From Gymnopus androsaceus JB14 (Eukaryota; Basidiomycota; Agaricomycetes; Agaricales; Omphalotaceae): DNA of 64,000 nucleotides. The DNA lies in contig ML769486.1 in NCBI GenBank assembly GCA_009733575.1, positions 1 to 64,000 on the forward strand. Direction: 5' to 3'. Below the pieces are notes generated by a model. It was not told the DNA's origin. It ran no database searches and saw only the letters and a list, made by a program, of their open reading frames with translations. A program made the translations under genes and the position numbers. Within the stretch, counting starts at the first letter, position 1, and every line of letters begins with the position of its first letter. Positions 33,481-44,424 of the stretch are shown here, piece after piece.

Positions 33481-35589
33481 ACTATTTCACTAGTGCCACC
33501 TGATATTACCCCTTGATGGTAACATTACATACAATTGATAGGATTATCTCTGCTATGTAAAGATAGCGTCAAGAGTAATAGGGTAGATATAGCGAGATAC
33601 CTGTAAAGTACTAGTAAATTTACTAATGAGTTCACTGAGGGTAAGACTTGCTGCGTGCATTCGAACCCCAGTAGTGATATATAATTTATATAGGTACGTG
33701 AAGACGCCTTCGGATCCCGGAAATCATGACCAACTCCCTGCCGAAGTCAATCAATGTCACTACCAATCATATGCATATGTCTCCCGCTCATTGATCCCTC
33801 TCTCCCCGCCACCTGATATTACCCAATTATGGTTACATCCCGGTTTCCCGCTCACTGTCCCCGCCTCCCCGCCCATTATGACAATGGGATATGTAGTATC
33901 CCTACTTGTAAAATTAGATAAATAGACACGTAGTAAATAATGACGACCATTGAGTACTTGAACAGTCCACATGACCTGACTGCTAAGGTTCATAGGATGC
34001 ACGGTTTCATGCTAAAAAAAAAAATCGAGCGCCGCCATTATAAAGCACGGAAGCATGCTAACATACCTTATCTTTGTCTGCTCCGTGAAGGAAAACACTT
34101 CATTACCATTTATCGCCTCTAAAATGGACGTTCGAAGATGTCCGGAAATGCGGTCCGTAGGCGCTTAGCTCGTACTCAGTGCTCGAAACGACGAGCTTGA
34201 GCAGTCAGATGATTGTGGATATGTCCCGGACCTATCGGCAACACATCTATAAGGTCTATCGTCATTCCACCAGCTGTTAATTTGGATATTCAGCGGTTAA
34301 AAAATAGGATATTTGTCATTTTGTGTACTGGTTACCCTAAAAACTCGAGTTCATTGCAGATAACAGTGAACTCAAGGAGGAACTAGAACATCTTGCAACT
34401 TATAATGCTATTACCATGATCTAGTAGTGTAGTTGACTTATATACTACAGAACTGTGCTTGTCTGAATACTTGAAGGCATGGTAACAAGTTTCGGTGCAG
34501 TTTGGATACTACATCCATTGACAAAACCTACTTTAATGTTGTATGTAGCCCGCAATTATTTCTATGAGTGTAAGTTTACCATATATGATAGCGATACATG
34601 TCCATAACATGTTGCTCAAGTCTGAGGTGCCACCTATTTCACCTTCTCCCTTGAGCCCATTGCTTCATGCAATGAGCTTGGTGAGTCGATGTCATATCCT
34701 TGGATAGCAATGGGATCAACAGCTTAATTAATGATCTACTGGATTCAAAATGTAAAATATACTGTCTAGATGTGTTCCCGATAGGTCCGGGACATATCCA
34801 CAATCATCTGACTGCTCAAGCTCGTCGTTTCGAGCACTGAGTACGAGCTAAGCGCCCACGGACCGCATTTCCGGACGTCTTCGAACGTCCAATTTAGAGG
34901 CGACAAATGGTAATGAAGTGTTTTCCTTCACGGAGCAGACATAGATAAGGTATGTTAGCATGCTTCCGTGCTTTATAATGGCGGCGCTCAATTTTTTTTT
35001 TAGCATGTAACCGTGCATCCTATGACCTTGCAGTCAGGTCATGTGGACTGTTCAAATACTCAATGGTTGTTATTATTGACTACGTTTCTATTTATCGAAT
35101 TTTACAAGTAGGGATACTACATATCCCATTGTCATAATGGGCGGGGAGGCGGGGACAGTGAGCGGGAAAGCGGGATGTACATATGTCATGGCGGTGACGT
35201 GAGAGGGGTGGTGATGTACTGTCTGATGGCATGAGTGACGGTAAGTCGGTCATGATATCCGAAGGCGCCTGCACAAGCCTTTGGATTTCAAACCCGCGCA
35301 CCCAAGTCTTAGCCTCAGTAAACTCATTAGTATATTACTAGTACTTTACAATGTTTCGCTAAATCTGTCCTATTACCCTTAACGCTATCTTTACATAGCG
35401 AAGACAATCCTATCAATGCTATGTAAAGATACCATCATTGGGTAATATCAGGTGGTGGGGAGAGAGGGATCAATGAGCGGGAGGCATATGCATATGATTG
35501 GTAGTGACATTGATTGACTTTGGCAGGGAGTCGGTCATGATTTCCGGGATCCGAAGGCGTCTTCAGCTTACCTTATATATTATCTATCA

Positions 35590-36412
35590 CTCATACACTA
35601 CTATTTTTACTAGTGCATGGATTCCATGCAACATGTATGGAATCCATACACACTATTTTTACTAGTGCATGGATTCCATGCAACATGCATGGAATCCATA
35701 AACTACTATTTTTACTAGTGCATGGATTCCATGCAACATGCATGGAATCCATAAACTACTATTTTTACAGTTCATGGTTCCATGCAACATGCATGGAATC
35801 CATACACTACTTTTTTACTAGTGCATGGATTCCATGCAACATGCATGGAATCCATACACTACTATTTTTACTAGTGCATGGATTCCATGCAACATGCATG
35901 GAATCCATACACTACTATTTTTACTAGTGCATGGATTCCATGCGACATGCATGGAATCCATACACCACTATTTTTCTAGTGCATGGATTCCATGCGACAT
36001 GCATGGAATCCATACACTACTATTTTTACTAGTGCATGGATTCCATGCGACATGTATGGAATCCATACACTACTATTTTTACGAGTGCATGGATTCCATG
36101 CAACACGTATGGAATCCATACACTACTATTTTTACTAGTGCATGGATTCCATGCAACACGTATGGAATCCATACACTACTATTTTTACTAGTGCATGGAT
36201 TCCATGCAACACGTATGGAATCCATACACTACTATTTTTACTAGTGCATGGATTCCATGCAACACGTATGGAATCCATACACTACTATTTTTACTAGTGC
36301 ATGGATTCCATGCGACATGTATGGAATCCATGCACTACTATTTTTACTAGTGCATGGAATCCATACGCTACTATTTTACTAGTGCATGGATTCCATGCAA
36401 CATGCATGGAAT
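35590..36412. repeat. Right tandem array of hairpin units
   Basis: About 14 units in inverted orientation to the left array (TAGTGCATGGATTCCATGCA, then ACATGCATGGAATCCATACA and CTACTATTTTTAC). Unit variants form runs, such as several successive units with CAACACGTATGG, which suggests local expansion within the arm. Confidence 0.9.
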
Positions 36413-36543
36413 CCATATCCAAAGGGTGCCAGAGGTCCTAGCCGTATGGATTCCAGGCAGGGCGTATGGATTCCAGGTCCCTGGATTTCCAGTGGATTTT
36501 GATCATATTAGTTACTGGATTGTTACACTTTGGACTATCTAAC

Positions 36544-37200
36544 TAGTTACTTTTCCTGGTAGACTGGAATGCTTGCTGACCCCAATGTCAAACAGAATAT
36601 CAAGTGCACGGAATTGCTGCTATCGGTGAATTGGAAGACTTCCACTGGGGACACTGGCCAGAGAAGCAATACGGACATGTCAGTTGGCACCTCTGCTGCT
36701 GCAAGCGTAATATCGATCCGTTAAAGAGCATATTGTGAAGTTTTTTTTTTTTTCAAACTTCTTGAATTCACTCTTGGCAGATCATCCAGGACGATTGTAC
36801 AGATCATCACTCACACCGAAGCTGCTACTCTAGGGAAATCGAAGACTGCTACTAGGACTGAGTCAATGAGCTCATTTAATTTCTTGCTCTCATGTCTCGT
36901 CCGCCGGTCCTTGCGACTCAGCTGATGGGAATGTCTGATCGACTGACAGCAAGGTTTAGCAAACCTTGAACCTTCGGCGATATTTTCCCCTCATAGTCAT
37001 CCGCTGAAACCCCGGTTCCGATGGACCGGTTTGGCCGCTAGTCACATGGTGAACACTTCTGTCAGTCGATCAGATGTTCTGCAGCTGACCATGTCTCTTC
37101 ACATGGATCATTATTCCCTGGGTGTGGGTGCCGCGATCGTGCATCTATCTTTATTGTTATGCAGTTCTGACCTTTTAATTGTTTTTCATTGGACAGCAAC
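36544..37200. other. Weak coding traces, no gene called
   Basis: Open plus-strand stretches around 36570-36710 and 36780-36930 could be exons flanked by a T-rich intron with a TTGGCAG acceptor. Two frames look equally plausible and no domain is visible. They may be the 5' part of the gene that follows. Confidence 0.25.
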
Positions 37201-38136
37201 AGTCGGGGATCAGTGAAAAAATCAGGTGTCCTTCCATCAGCTATCTTCCATACACATCAACGGCGGACGTTCCGACTCATCAAAGAGAACAAGAGCTCGG
37301 CAAGCTTATTGTTCCCTTAATCATGTTGCTAGGCGCTTCTGACCTTTTCATCGTTATTTTAGCACATTTAAAGACCGAGCTTGGTTCTCGTTGTACATGT
37401 CTTTGCCACTACCAAATTGGGCCAAGGGCGAAAGCTTTATTGAGGATTCTGCCCCTTCTTGTGAATCTGATTCTTTCAAATGCAGCTATGACGATACGTG
37501 CACGGGCTGCAGAGGCGTAATTTGGAATCCGGTATGTTATACATGCATGAGTTTCACTGACAGTTAGTCACAGTTGCAAACAGGATGCTCACCCTGCCTC
37601 AAATAATAGCAATCAACCCATAGACTGCTCTCATAGCTCACCGGGATCGCTGGAGCTCCACGACCATTCATCTCCTGGACTTGATGCAATGAAGAATGGC
37701 AATGAAACTTTACCAGGAATCATCAGATGCAACAAGGAACCTTTGGATTGGTGCGTTGCAATCTCTCAATTTACAAGCCAAGTATTTGCTCATGATCAAT
37801 ATTGTCAGCGCAATCGACGGGAATGTTGAATACTGTTGGTCAGGTCATGAGCACAATCACTGCAGTGTCTGCCAGTATAGTGAGGAAACTTTCCGTAAAT
37901 GGATCTGGTACGTGCTTCTCTCATTCACGAGCTCTTCATTTCTGATCAATTGTTAGTGCTGGTGACGCGAATCTCGAGTGCTGGGGCAAGTATTTTGAGG
38001 ACTGCTGGGGGATCCGCTCCAGGCAGAGTCTCACTGGTGTCACTTCTTTATCCTCCAAAGGAGATTCTCCAGGAGACCAGGACCTCGTTGATCCTGAATT
38101 CCCTGATTTAGAAGAAATCTCCTTCTGCGATTCCTG
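37200..38136 (+). CDS. Unidentified Cys-rich protein, multi-exon, apparently intact 3' half
   Basis: Exons can be joined on the plus strand. About 37200-37310 gives SGVLPSAIFHTHQRRTFRLI. From 37371 an exon reads TFKDRAWFSLYMSLPLPNWA and SFKCSYDDTCTGCRGVIWNP. From 37583 comes DAHPASNNSNQPIDCSHSS. A short exon from about 37809 gives AIDGNVEYCWSGHEHNHCSV. The last exon, from about 37959, gives CWGKYFEDCWGIRSRQSLTG and ends PEFPDLEEISFCDS then TGA at about 38136. Introns of about 50-60 bp have GT/AG ends and phases agree. At least ten cysteines and several tryptophans suggest a metal-binding or disulphide-rich domain, but I do not recognise it. The start codon was not settled. Confidence 0.5.
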
Positions 38137-38499
38137 ATTGTGTGTACTAAATTAGCTATAATCGCCAGGAGGGTAGGAGTAGATTAGGTCGATAAGTTCA
38201 AATATAATGTCCTTTGAGACCAAAGCTATCCTTCATCGCGCGCAGCATGCGCATTGCGTGGCCAGTGTTGGTGTCTGATCCAATTATCATGTGTTTTAAG
38301 CGCTTGTCACACAATAGGCTTGTGGCGCGGCAGCTTTGTTCACTTTCAACTCTTACCCCCATCTCTCACTTGTTCACTTCTTTCCTCACTTCTTACTCCC
38401 ATGTTTTTATAACTACCCCTTGCATTTCCACCACACCACACTAAATTGGGCCTAGATATCCAGTTATCGAAGTACAGGCAAATGAAGACAGGTGTATGC

Positions 38500-38960
38500 C
38501 ACTTTGATTCTGGTTCAACTGGTTGAACGCGGTTAAATTGCCCATTCCCTCTGTTTTTGCTTCTACTATTGCATCATTTATGCACTAGTTTAACCTGTTC
38601 GAACCAGGGCTTCTTTCTCTAATATTTTCTCCTTTATCTGGTTCAAACTGCATTTATTTCCGGTCTACGGATTGCGCATTATGCTTGGTTTAAACTGGTT
38701 TAACCATGACCACTGTCTACGCAGTCCAACATAAACAGTTTGTTTGGTTTAAACTGGTTCAACCGCCTACTGACTACGTTGCCCAACATACGGTTATCCT
38801 TGTTTCAAACTGTCTATGCAGCCCAATATACACAGTTTATTTGGTTTAAACTGGTTCAACCACCTGCTGACTACGTTGCCCAATATACGGTTATCCTCAG
38901 TTCAAACCGGTTTAACCACTATTGTATCCTGTCTATGTATGTAGCCTAGTAGTTAGTTTA
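38500..38960. repeat. Degenerate tandem repeats with GGTTTAAACTGGTT words
   Basis: A unit of about 125 bp (GACTACGTTGCCCAA, then CGGTTATCC, then TTTGGTTTAAACTGGTTCAA) occurs about two and a half times between 38690 and 38960. The same GGTTTAAACTGG/CCAGTTTAAACC palindromic word recurs upstream from 38500. This region lies where the 5' exons of the oxidase gene would be expected. Confidence 0.7.
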
Positions 38961-39098
38961 AACTGGTTTGAACGAACAATGAAATCGACCGCCTTGGTTC
39001 AAACCAAGGTAGTCTTATTTCATACTGATTCGTCATTGAAGATTCTGGTACTGCATCATCAATATCTTCATGTATACCTCATCTAATTATTTTTCCAG

Positions 39099-40206
39099 AT
39101 CATTGAAGCTGGCTCACATACACAAGACCTCTATGATCACATCCAACCCAGTTGTTATTTGAGCAACTTGGGGCAAGGACATGCATTCTCTTACCACAAT
39201 TCTGTACCCAGTGAGGTGGAGGATCTAATGTGAGCTGTGAGTAAATGACTTCATCTCAGAAGGACTCCAAGAAAGGGTTTTGAATCTCATGATATCTGGC
39301 AGTCATGATGTACACCCATGCTGCTGCTTCAGACTATGATGATTGGGAAAAGGCAGGTAATCCCGGCTGGGGGTCAAGTGACCTTATTCCTTTGGCAAGG
39401 AAGGTACATCATATCAACTTTTTTGATGTTCCAAATCACAGATCTTAAATATAAGTTCTCCTTCTTTCCTTCCACTTCCCTCATTCTCACCTAGGTCGTG
39501 AGTTACCAAGCCGCCTCCGGTGACCCAGAAGTACATGGGTTCACAGGTCCATCAAGATCTCTCATGGAGGACATGACACAAACATTGGAAGAGAATTTTT
39601 GGAAGTTGCAGCTCAATATGACCAAGACAGACAGGCAAGCTCAGTTATGGATGCTAATGATTTCCATACTGCTGATTTGTATGCAGTGAGTCACTGGTAC
39701 CTCGAGCTAAATGATGACATTCATTGCTTGCTTTCACTCAGCCTTGGCACAAGTATATCAATGGCCATTCAGGAAAACGTTCAGACACGGTGCATTTCAT
39801 TTACAGCTTGGATGCTGAATCCCAGCGCAATGTCCACATCTTGATTAATTGACATGTTGTCGAAGTTTTATTCGAGTATGTCAATATCCTTCCTCTGATG
39901 TTTGACTCAAATGTCTTCCATCTACATCTACAGAAATAACCGTGCAGTTGGCATTGAACACACTGCTCATTCCAATTTCAATGTTGCCAAGACAAAAATC
40001 CCTGCTCAGGTGGTGTATGCCTCTCATCTGGTAGTTCTGTTGAGTGGAGCATTTGGATCACCAGTGATCTTGGAATGGTGCATCTTGGGTCAACTTTTAG
40101 TTGTTATATGTTGACATTTATCCCTCTGTTTCACTTCCATTGTGTCTGATTCCCATCTGTTTCATGGTGTTTCCGCCCCTGCTATCCCATATAAAGATCA
40201 GGGATA
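39099..40206 (+). pseudogene. GMC oxidoreductase (alcohol-oxidase-like), 5' portion before the insertion
   Basis: After a TTTTTCCAG acceptor the plus strand reads IIEAGSHTQDLYDHIQPS. A later exon reads MMYTHAAASDYDDWEKAGNP, then GWGSSDLIPLARK, VVSYQAASGDPEVHGFTGPS and VVEVLFE. After an intron near 39880-39932 comes NNRAVGIEHTAH and LVVLLSGAFGSPVILE. These blocks follow the order of fungal FAD-dependent alcohol (methanol) oxidases, flavoenzymes that oxidise small alcohols with release of peroxide. The N-terminal dinucleotide-binding exon (GxGxxG) and the GGGSS block are missing. A stop lies at about 39849, and a few bases are out of frame near 39550. The gene is dead even apart from the Copia insertion at 40212. 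Confidence 0.75.
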
Positions 40207-40469
40207 GGTTCTGTTGAAGATACTTGATGAATCAGTCAAAGCGTAAGTTATTGATCGAGTCCCACTGGAGATTCCAACTTCTGGTTTCCATATATCCAGT
40301 TCAGTTTTCCCTTTATTTGACTCCATTGACACTTGTTTCCTAGTTTCGATTCTCCATACATGTTTTACCATACCCAAACTTCTCTACGCTCCTCATTTCT
40401 AAATTCCTTTTAGTTACATATTACAACAACCAACTAGCTGTGCAAGATCGGTTGTTACAGACTTTTCTA

Positions 40470-42097
40470 CTTGGGCGCTCGGAAAGTAACGGACCTGGTG
40501 GAGGCTCTTAATCTCATACCACCACCATCTCGTAAAATTCCCACGCTCTGTGTGGCCTCTTTTTGCTGGCTGTTTCTCGAGCAAGGGATGGGCTATAGCC
40601 GCACCCTGCACTACACACAGAAGATTAGCTACCTTCAATCAGCAGGATAGCTCATTAGCTTCAACTCTACCTCCCAAGAGAGGCTCCGAAATGGCAGAAA
40701 CAGGTGGATTCTGCCTCCTAGCTTCGGATTACCTTTCAGTGGCAGTGGTAACCCTTGGACCACTCATCCTTCTCCCCAACCGAACATTATTTCTCCAACC
40801 GCATGCACTCCTCTGCCTTTTGTGCCATGTTCTCCATCCATATCCTGACTCCAGCCACTCTTTCAACTCTGGGTATCGGGTCCATGGCAGCTGTTTGGGA
40901 GGCCACTCACAATCTGTCCAGCACATTCACTGCAGGCACATCAGAAGCTCTTGCCAAAAGCTAGAGGAACATTTGCACCCCCCTATGAGGCACGGCTTGG
41001 GACACCGAAAAATGAGTCACATGATGCTGCCAAGGGATATATCACTGCACTGAGGCAGTGTGTGCCCATCTTCTCGCTATACAAAGAACCTTGGGAAGGG
41101 AAGAGAGGAAGGGGAATATGGAGAATGGGGGGAATGTGGGAAGGGAGAGGGTGTTTTTGGCTTTGGAGAATTTTGTGATTTTCATTCTTTCCTATTTAAC
41201 CTTTGCATGAGCATGAGGGTAAGATAACACCCAGCTCCTGTGTGCACTAACCTCCCACAGGAACCACCTTCTTCACCTGCGCTCTTTATGCGCTATTGCA
41301 GGAACACCACACTTTATATGTTCAGAAAATTATATATATGGACTACTCTACAGTTAGACATATGTGCATCATAAGTTAGTTACTTCGCGCACAATAAAAT
41401 GACCTCAAAAAAAAAAAAAACAAAAAAAAAAAACGGACCTGGTGTTTTTTGACAATATCTCAAGAACAACTTCGAATTTCTATTAGGTCTAAGTTAGAGA
41501 GTTTATCTATAGAATATCTACAATTTCTAGATATAGGTTACAAAATATATACAGGAATTGGCTGCTGTATGAATATTTCTTAAGAATTTCCAAAATCTGC
41601 AGCCATGAATAATTTGTTTCAAGAAAAGCTGTGTTCACCATTGGAAAGAGCAACATCGAAAATGAGGGTTACAGCTTATTCACCAGGAAAATCATTTAAT
41701 TTGACCTCTCCATTATTGCAAGAAGATGCTCTAAAAATGCCAAAAATGGTCAAAATGACCAAAATGAGCCAAAACTTGCACATTTGCAGCTCAGATAGTG
41801 GTGTCAAATTCAATTATTTTTCTAGGGAAAAAGTTGTAACCCCCCATTTTCGATGTCGCTCTTTCCAATGGTGAACATAGCTTTTCTTGAAACAAATTAT
41901 TCATGGCTGCAGATTTTGGAAATTCTTTAGAAATATTCATACAGCAGCCAATTCCCATGTATATATTTTGTAACCTATATCTAAAAATTGTAGATATTCT
42001 ATAGATAAACTCTCTAACTTAGATCTAATAGAAATTCGAAGTTGTTCTTGAGATATTGTCAAAAAACACCAGGTCCGTTACTTTCCGAGCGCCCAAG
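40470..42097. mobile_element. TA-flanked TIR hairpin element (MITE) in the Copia LTR
   Basis: The ends are CTTGGGCGCTCGGAAAGTAA and its reverse complement, with TA on both sides (40468-40469, 42098-42099). The intact 3' LTR has a single TA there, so this is the empty site. Arms of about 300 bp pair with each other. A TA duplication fits Tc1/mariner-type mobilisation. The left arm is interrupted by the retrocopy at 40501. Confidence 0.85.
40501..41431 (+). mobile_element. Poly(A)-tailed retrocopy inside the MITE
   Basis: A sequence of about 930 bp ends in AATAAA (41393-41398) followed by an A-tract from about 41407. It is flanked by an exact 13-bp duplication AACGGACCTGGTG (40488-40500 and 41432-41444). 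These are hallmarks of LINE-type target-primed insertion of an RNA. Overlapping open frames (for example MAAVWEATHNLSSTFTAGTS) match nothing I know, so the source transcript is unidentified. It may be a processed mRNA or a SINE. Confidence 0.8.
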
Positions 42098-42250
42098 TAC
42101 AGTATATATATGGACTTTAGCTATTCATTGCCCTCAGTCTTTTGGCACCGTTATACTTGTGTTGTTCTGGGGGTAAGCTTATTCAAGTACTTCCTGTTTG
42201 TTCACAAAGCTAATTACTTTATTAGATTTTACTTATTACTTTGTTCAACA

Positions 42251-42263
42251 GGTTATGGGCCCC
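42251..42263 (+). promoter_or_regulatory. Copia primer-binding site (initiator tRNA-Met anticodon-arm type)
   Basis: GGTTATGGGCCCC begins right after the 5' LTR. Its complement GGGGCCCATAACC matches the anticodon arm of initiator tRNA-Met (GGGCCCAUAACCC in forms with C at position 33). Drosophila copia is known to prime from such a half-tRNA. The same 13-mer follows the presumed LTR end of the second Copia element at 61286. Confidence 0.7.
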
Positions 42264-42372
42264 GCCTGCTGATCCTATCTATGAAATCGAAATCAACACA
42301 ATTACCCTAGACTCACTACACAAAATCTCATCCTACGTTCACCTCATCCATATGTCTTGAAACCTAAATATC

Positions 42373-43129
42373 ATGGCTGGTAATGGCGCGATTCCACCCC
42401 CTATACCAGAGGTTTCCGCAGACCTGAAGTTTGACAGAGGAGTCAAAGTTGGCTGGGCTCCGGTCAAATGAAGGATTGTGAACTCACTGAAGACCCAAGG
42501 CCTCCTCGGATACACCGATCCATTCTTAAACCCCCTCCTTCTCCTCCTCCTCCTCCACCTCCGCTGCTGCCTGCAGCATCCACTATGACCATGACTATGA
42601 CCACTACTCCAACCACTACTCCAGTCGCATCCACCAAGACTTCTAAAGCGACCCCTGTTTTCTCGGTGACCCCTTTCCTGCAGGAATGGGTGTTTCAAAA
42701 TGATCAGGCAAAGGGTATTATCAAATCCCACATCAATGACTTACCGTCCCTAATGCCAAACGTGGATGATAAGACTGCAAAGGAGGTCTATGAGGCTCTG
42801 GACATGGAGTTTGCCAAGAAGGATGGGATGTGCAAGGTATTCACTGAGCATCATCTCTGTTTCTTTATCTTCCATGAAGCCAAACCTATTGACGAGTTTT
42901 TCAAACAACTCCAGGAGATCAGGAAGGATGCTGTAGAAGCTGGAAATGTGATTGAGGATAAAACCTTCTGAGAAATAATCATTGCAGCTTTCCCTACCAC
43001 AGCATTTGACAGTATCATTCAGAATATCACTGCAAATGAAAGCCAATATCCCTTGTCAGCCTCCATTATCCAGCAGATTACATTCCAGTACTCTCAAGTC
43101 AAAAATCACCCGGATGCTGTCATATCCAG
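42373..43129 (+). pseudogene. Copia gag, first part
   Basis: Starts MAGNGAIPPPIPEVSADLKF and includes VGWAPV, a Pro/Thr-rich insertion, FLQEWVFQNDQAKGIIKSHI and later FDSIIQNITANESQYPLSAS and IIQQITFQYSQVKNHPDAVI. This resembles the Copia-type gag capsid. A stop follows GWAPVK, a frame change precedes the Pro-rich part, and a stop lies at 42969. The reading frame is then cut at 43130 by the LTR-bounded insertion and resumes at 50398 with GDRVAQAHATVFSQAALMLK. Confidence 0.75.
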
Positions 43130-43284
43130 TGGAGAGGGCCAAGTAGCTAAGGCAACCTGGCTATCACGATGCCAGAGGTGGAATGCGGTGGATGAACATG
43201 TTGACCTATGTACATGACAAATGACCAAGATCTACCTAACATGTGACTACATAAGGGCAGGCCTAGCCTGGACCTCCTACTCCA
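43130..43284 (-). repeat. LTR of the minus-strand element (its 3' copy)
   Basis: 155 bp, TG to CA, with inverted ends TGGAG/CTCCA. It is about 93-95 percent identical by eye to 50243-50397 and adjoins the polypurine run. Confidence 0.8.
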
Positions 43285-43399
43285 TGTGCCCCCACTAAAA
43301 AATGTGCGGTGTCCTTGTTGCGCCAGCCTACACACATGAAAACTAAGCACAAATAGGTGACAAGCAACAATCAACCAAAGCGGCGGACCCAACCCAAAT

Positions 43400-43860
43400 C
43401 TCCTAGAAGCTGACTAAGCTGCACCAAGTGAGGATCTCTTGTCCAGTTCAACATGGACTTCTGATCATGTAGCGGAAAGACTGGAGGTCAAACTGGAGGT
43501 TGAACTGAAGCTGTGAATGATGGCACTGGACCAGGGGATGATACATAAAAGATCTCAACAGGCTTCCCTGGTCTGATACCAGCAGGGTGTCGATGGGTGA
43601 TCAGTGGCAAGTTTTGGTATGGTGACAGCGGTGGCATAGATGTGGGTATAGGCTGCATATTTGTATGGAATGAATTGAACAAATTTTGTTGCCATCTTGA
43701 GCCTCGATGGTGAGATCAACAGTTACAATGCTGCAGTGATACAAATGGTGGACCTGAGGATTGCTCCTGATGCAAGGCAGCATTGCAAGCTGCTGGAATT
43801 GGTGGTGGGACAAGTGTAACAGCTGGTAGTGAGTCGGAACCATCCGCCCAGCCACCTGTA
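43400..43860 (-). pseudogene. Gag-like 3' remnant of the minus-strand element
   Basis: Minus-strand reading gives a Pro/Ser-rich linker (PAVTLVPPPIPAACNAAL), then FYVSSPGPVPSFTASVQPP and a terminal SQLLGDLGWVRRFG. Frames shift and stops occur. Its start abuts the inverted repeat at 43857. The gag-like coding on the far side of the block (49460) breaks off at a similar point, so the two were probably one frame. Confidence 0.4.
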
Positions 43861-44165
43861 GCAGCTACCTGATCAATATCAGCCTTGGTGAACTACCCAA
43901 GGTCTGATGTGATCAGCAAGGGTAGTTGCCCAAGGCCTGATTATAGGGCAGCTGGCAGGGCTACAATCCCTTGGGTATTTACCCAAGGGGATCATCTGGC
44001 ATACTGATAAACCGGACCAATGCAATTAAATCATTATCAATTACCATCCTCCGTGATGAGATGGATGGGCCAGATCTGGCCCAGGACGGTGCTTGACCTG
44101 AGTAAAATATTGGCAGGTTGAGGATTAGAACCCTCAGCACTTCCAATATTAATCTCCTGATCTAC
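43857..44165 (-). repeat. tRNA-derived SINE-like repeat, copy 1
   Basis: On the minus strand a box-B motif GGTTCTAATCC (44132-44122) is followed by ACTCAGGTCAAGCACC, several GGGCAAC/TTGCCCAAGG palindromic words and GATCACATCAGACC. It ends near TAGCTGCTACAGGTGGCTGG. The order matches copy 2 at 49040. A clear box A was not found, so the head may be truncated. Confidence 0.6.
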
Positions 44166-44424
44166 ACATAGAAACGGGACACGTTAACATGTTTGCCATT
44201 TGACCAATACTTACAATGGGGTGTAATTAATCTTTCACGCCTACTTCATGTGTCATAAACAGCAATAATTGTAGTAATATATAATTAGTATTATTGAACA
44301 TAGCAAGCCCGCAACCATGAATGATGGACGACATGCTGTTCCCGTTTATTTTACGCACACATGCCCGCACATAAGACTTTTTCTCCATCTCTTCCCAAGT
44401 ACAAAGCCCCCCCCCACACCATTC

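Larger units (their letters stand above)
32514..36543. mobile_element. Foldback transposon, about 4 kb, arms about 1.75 kb
   Basis: The left end TTAGATAGTCCAAAGTGTAA and the right end (its reverse complement, ending GGACTATCTAA) open two long inverted arms: 32514 to about 34250 and about 34770 to 36543. Each arm contains, from outside inward, a shared 120-bp head (GGCTAGGACCTCTGGCACCC in the left), a hairpin tandem array, and a unique block with TAAGCGCCCACGGACCGC or a near match. A spacer of about 520 bp separates the arms and shows no gene. No transposase and no clear target duplication were seen. Confidence 0.85.
40212..42250 (+). repeat. Copia 5' LTR, split by a MITE
   Basis: The LTR parts are 40212-40469 and 42098-42250, together about 410 bp after removing the MITE. 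They match the 3' LTR closely. The second part carries a TATATATATGGAC stretch that may serve as the LTR promoter TATA region. Confidence 0.9.

Noticed and set aside
40501..41431. Protein-coding gene in the retrocopy (167-codon frame at 40550-41053)
   Set aside because: Three frames are partly open and none resembles a known protein or shows a clear start and stop pattern, so only a retrocopied RNA is called.
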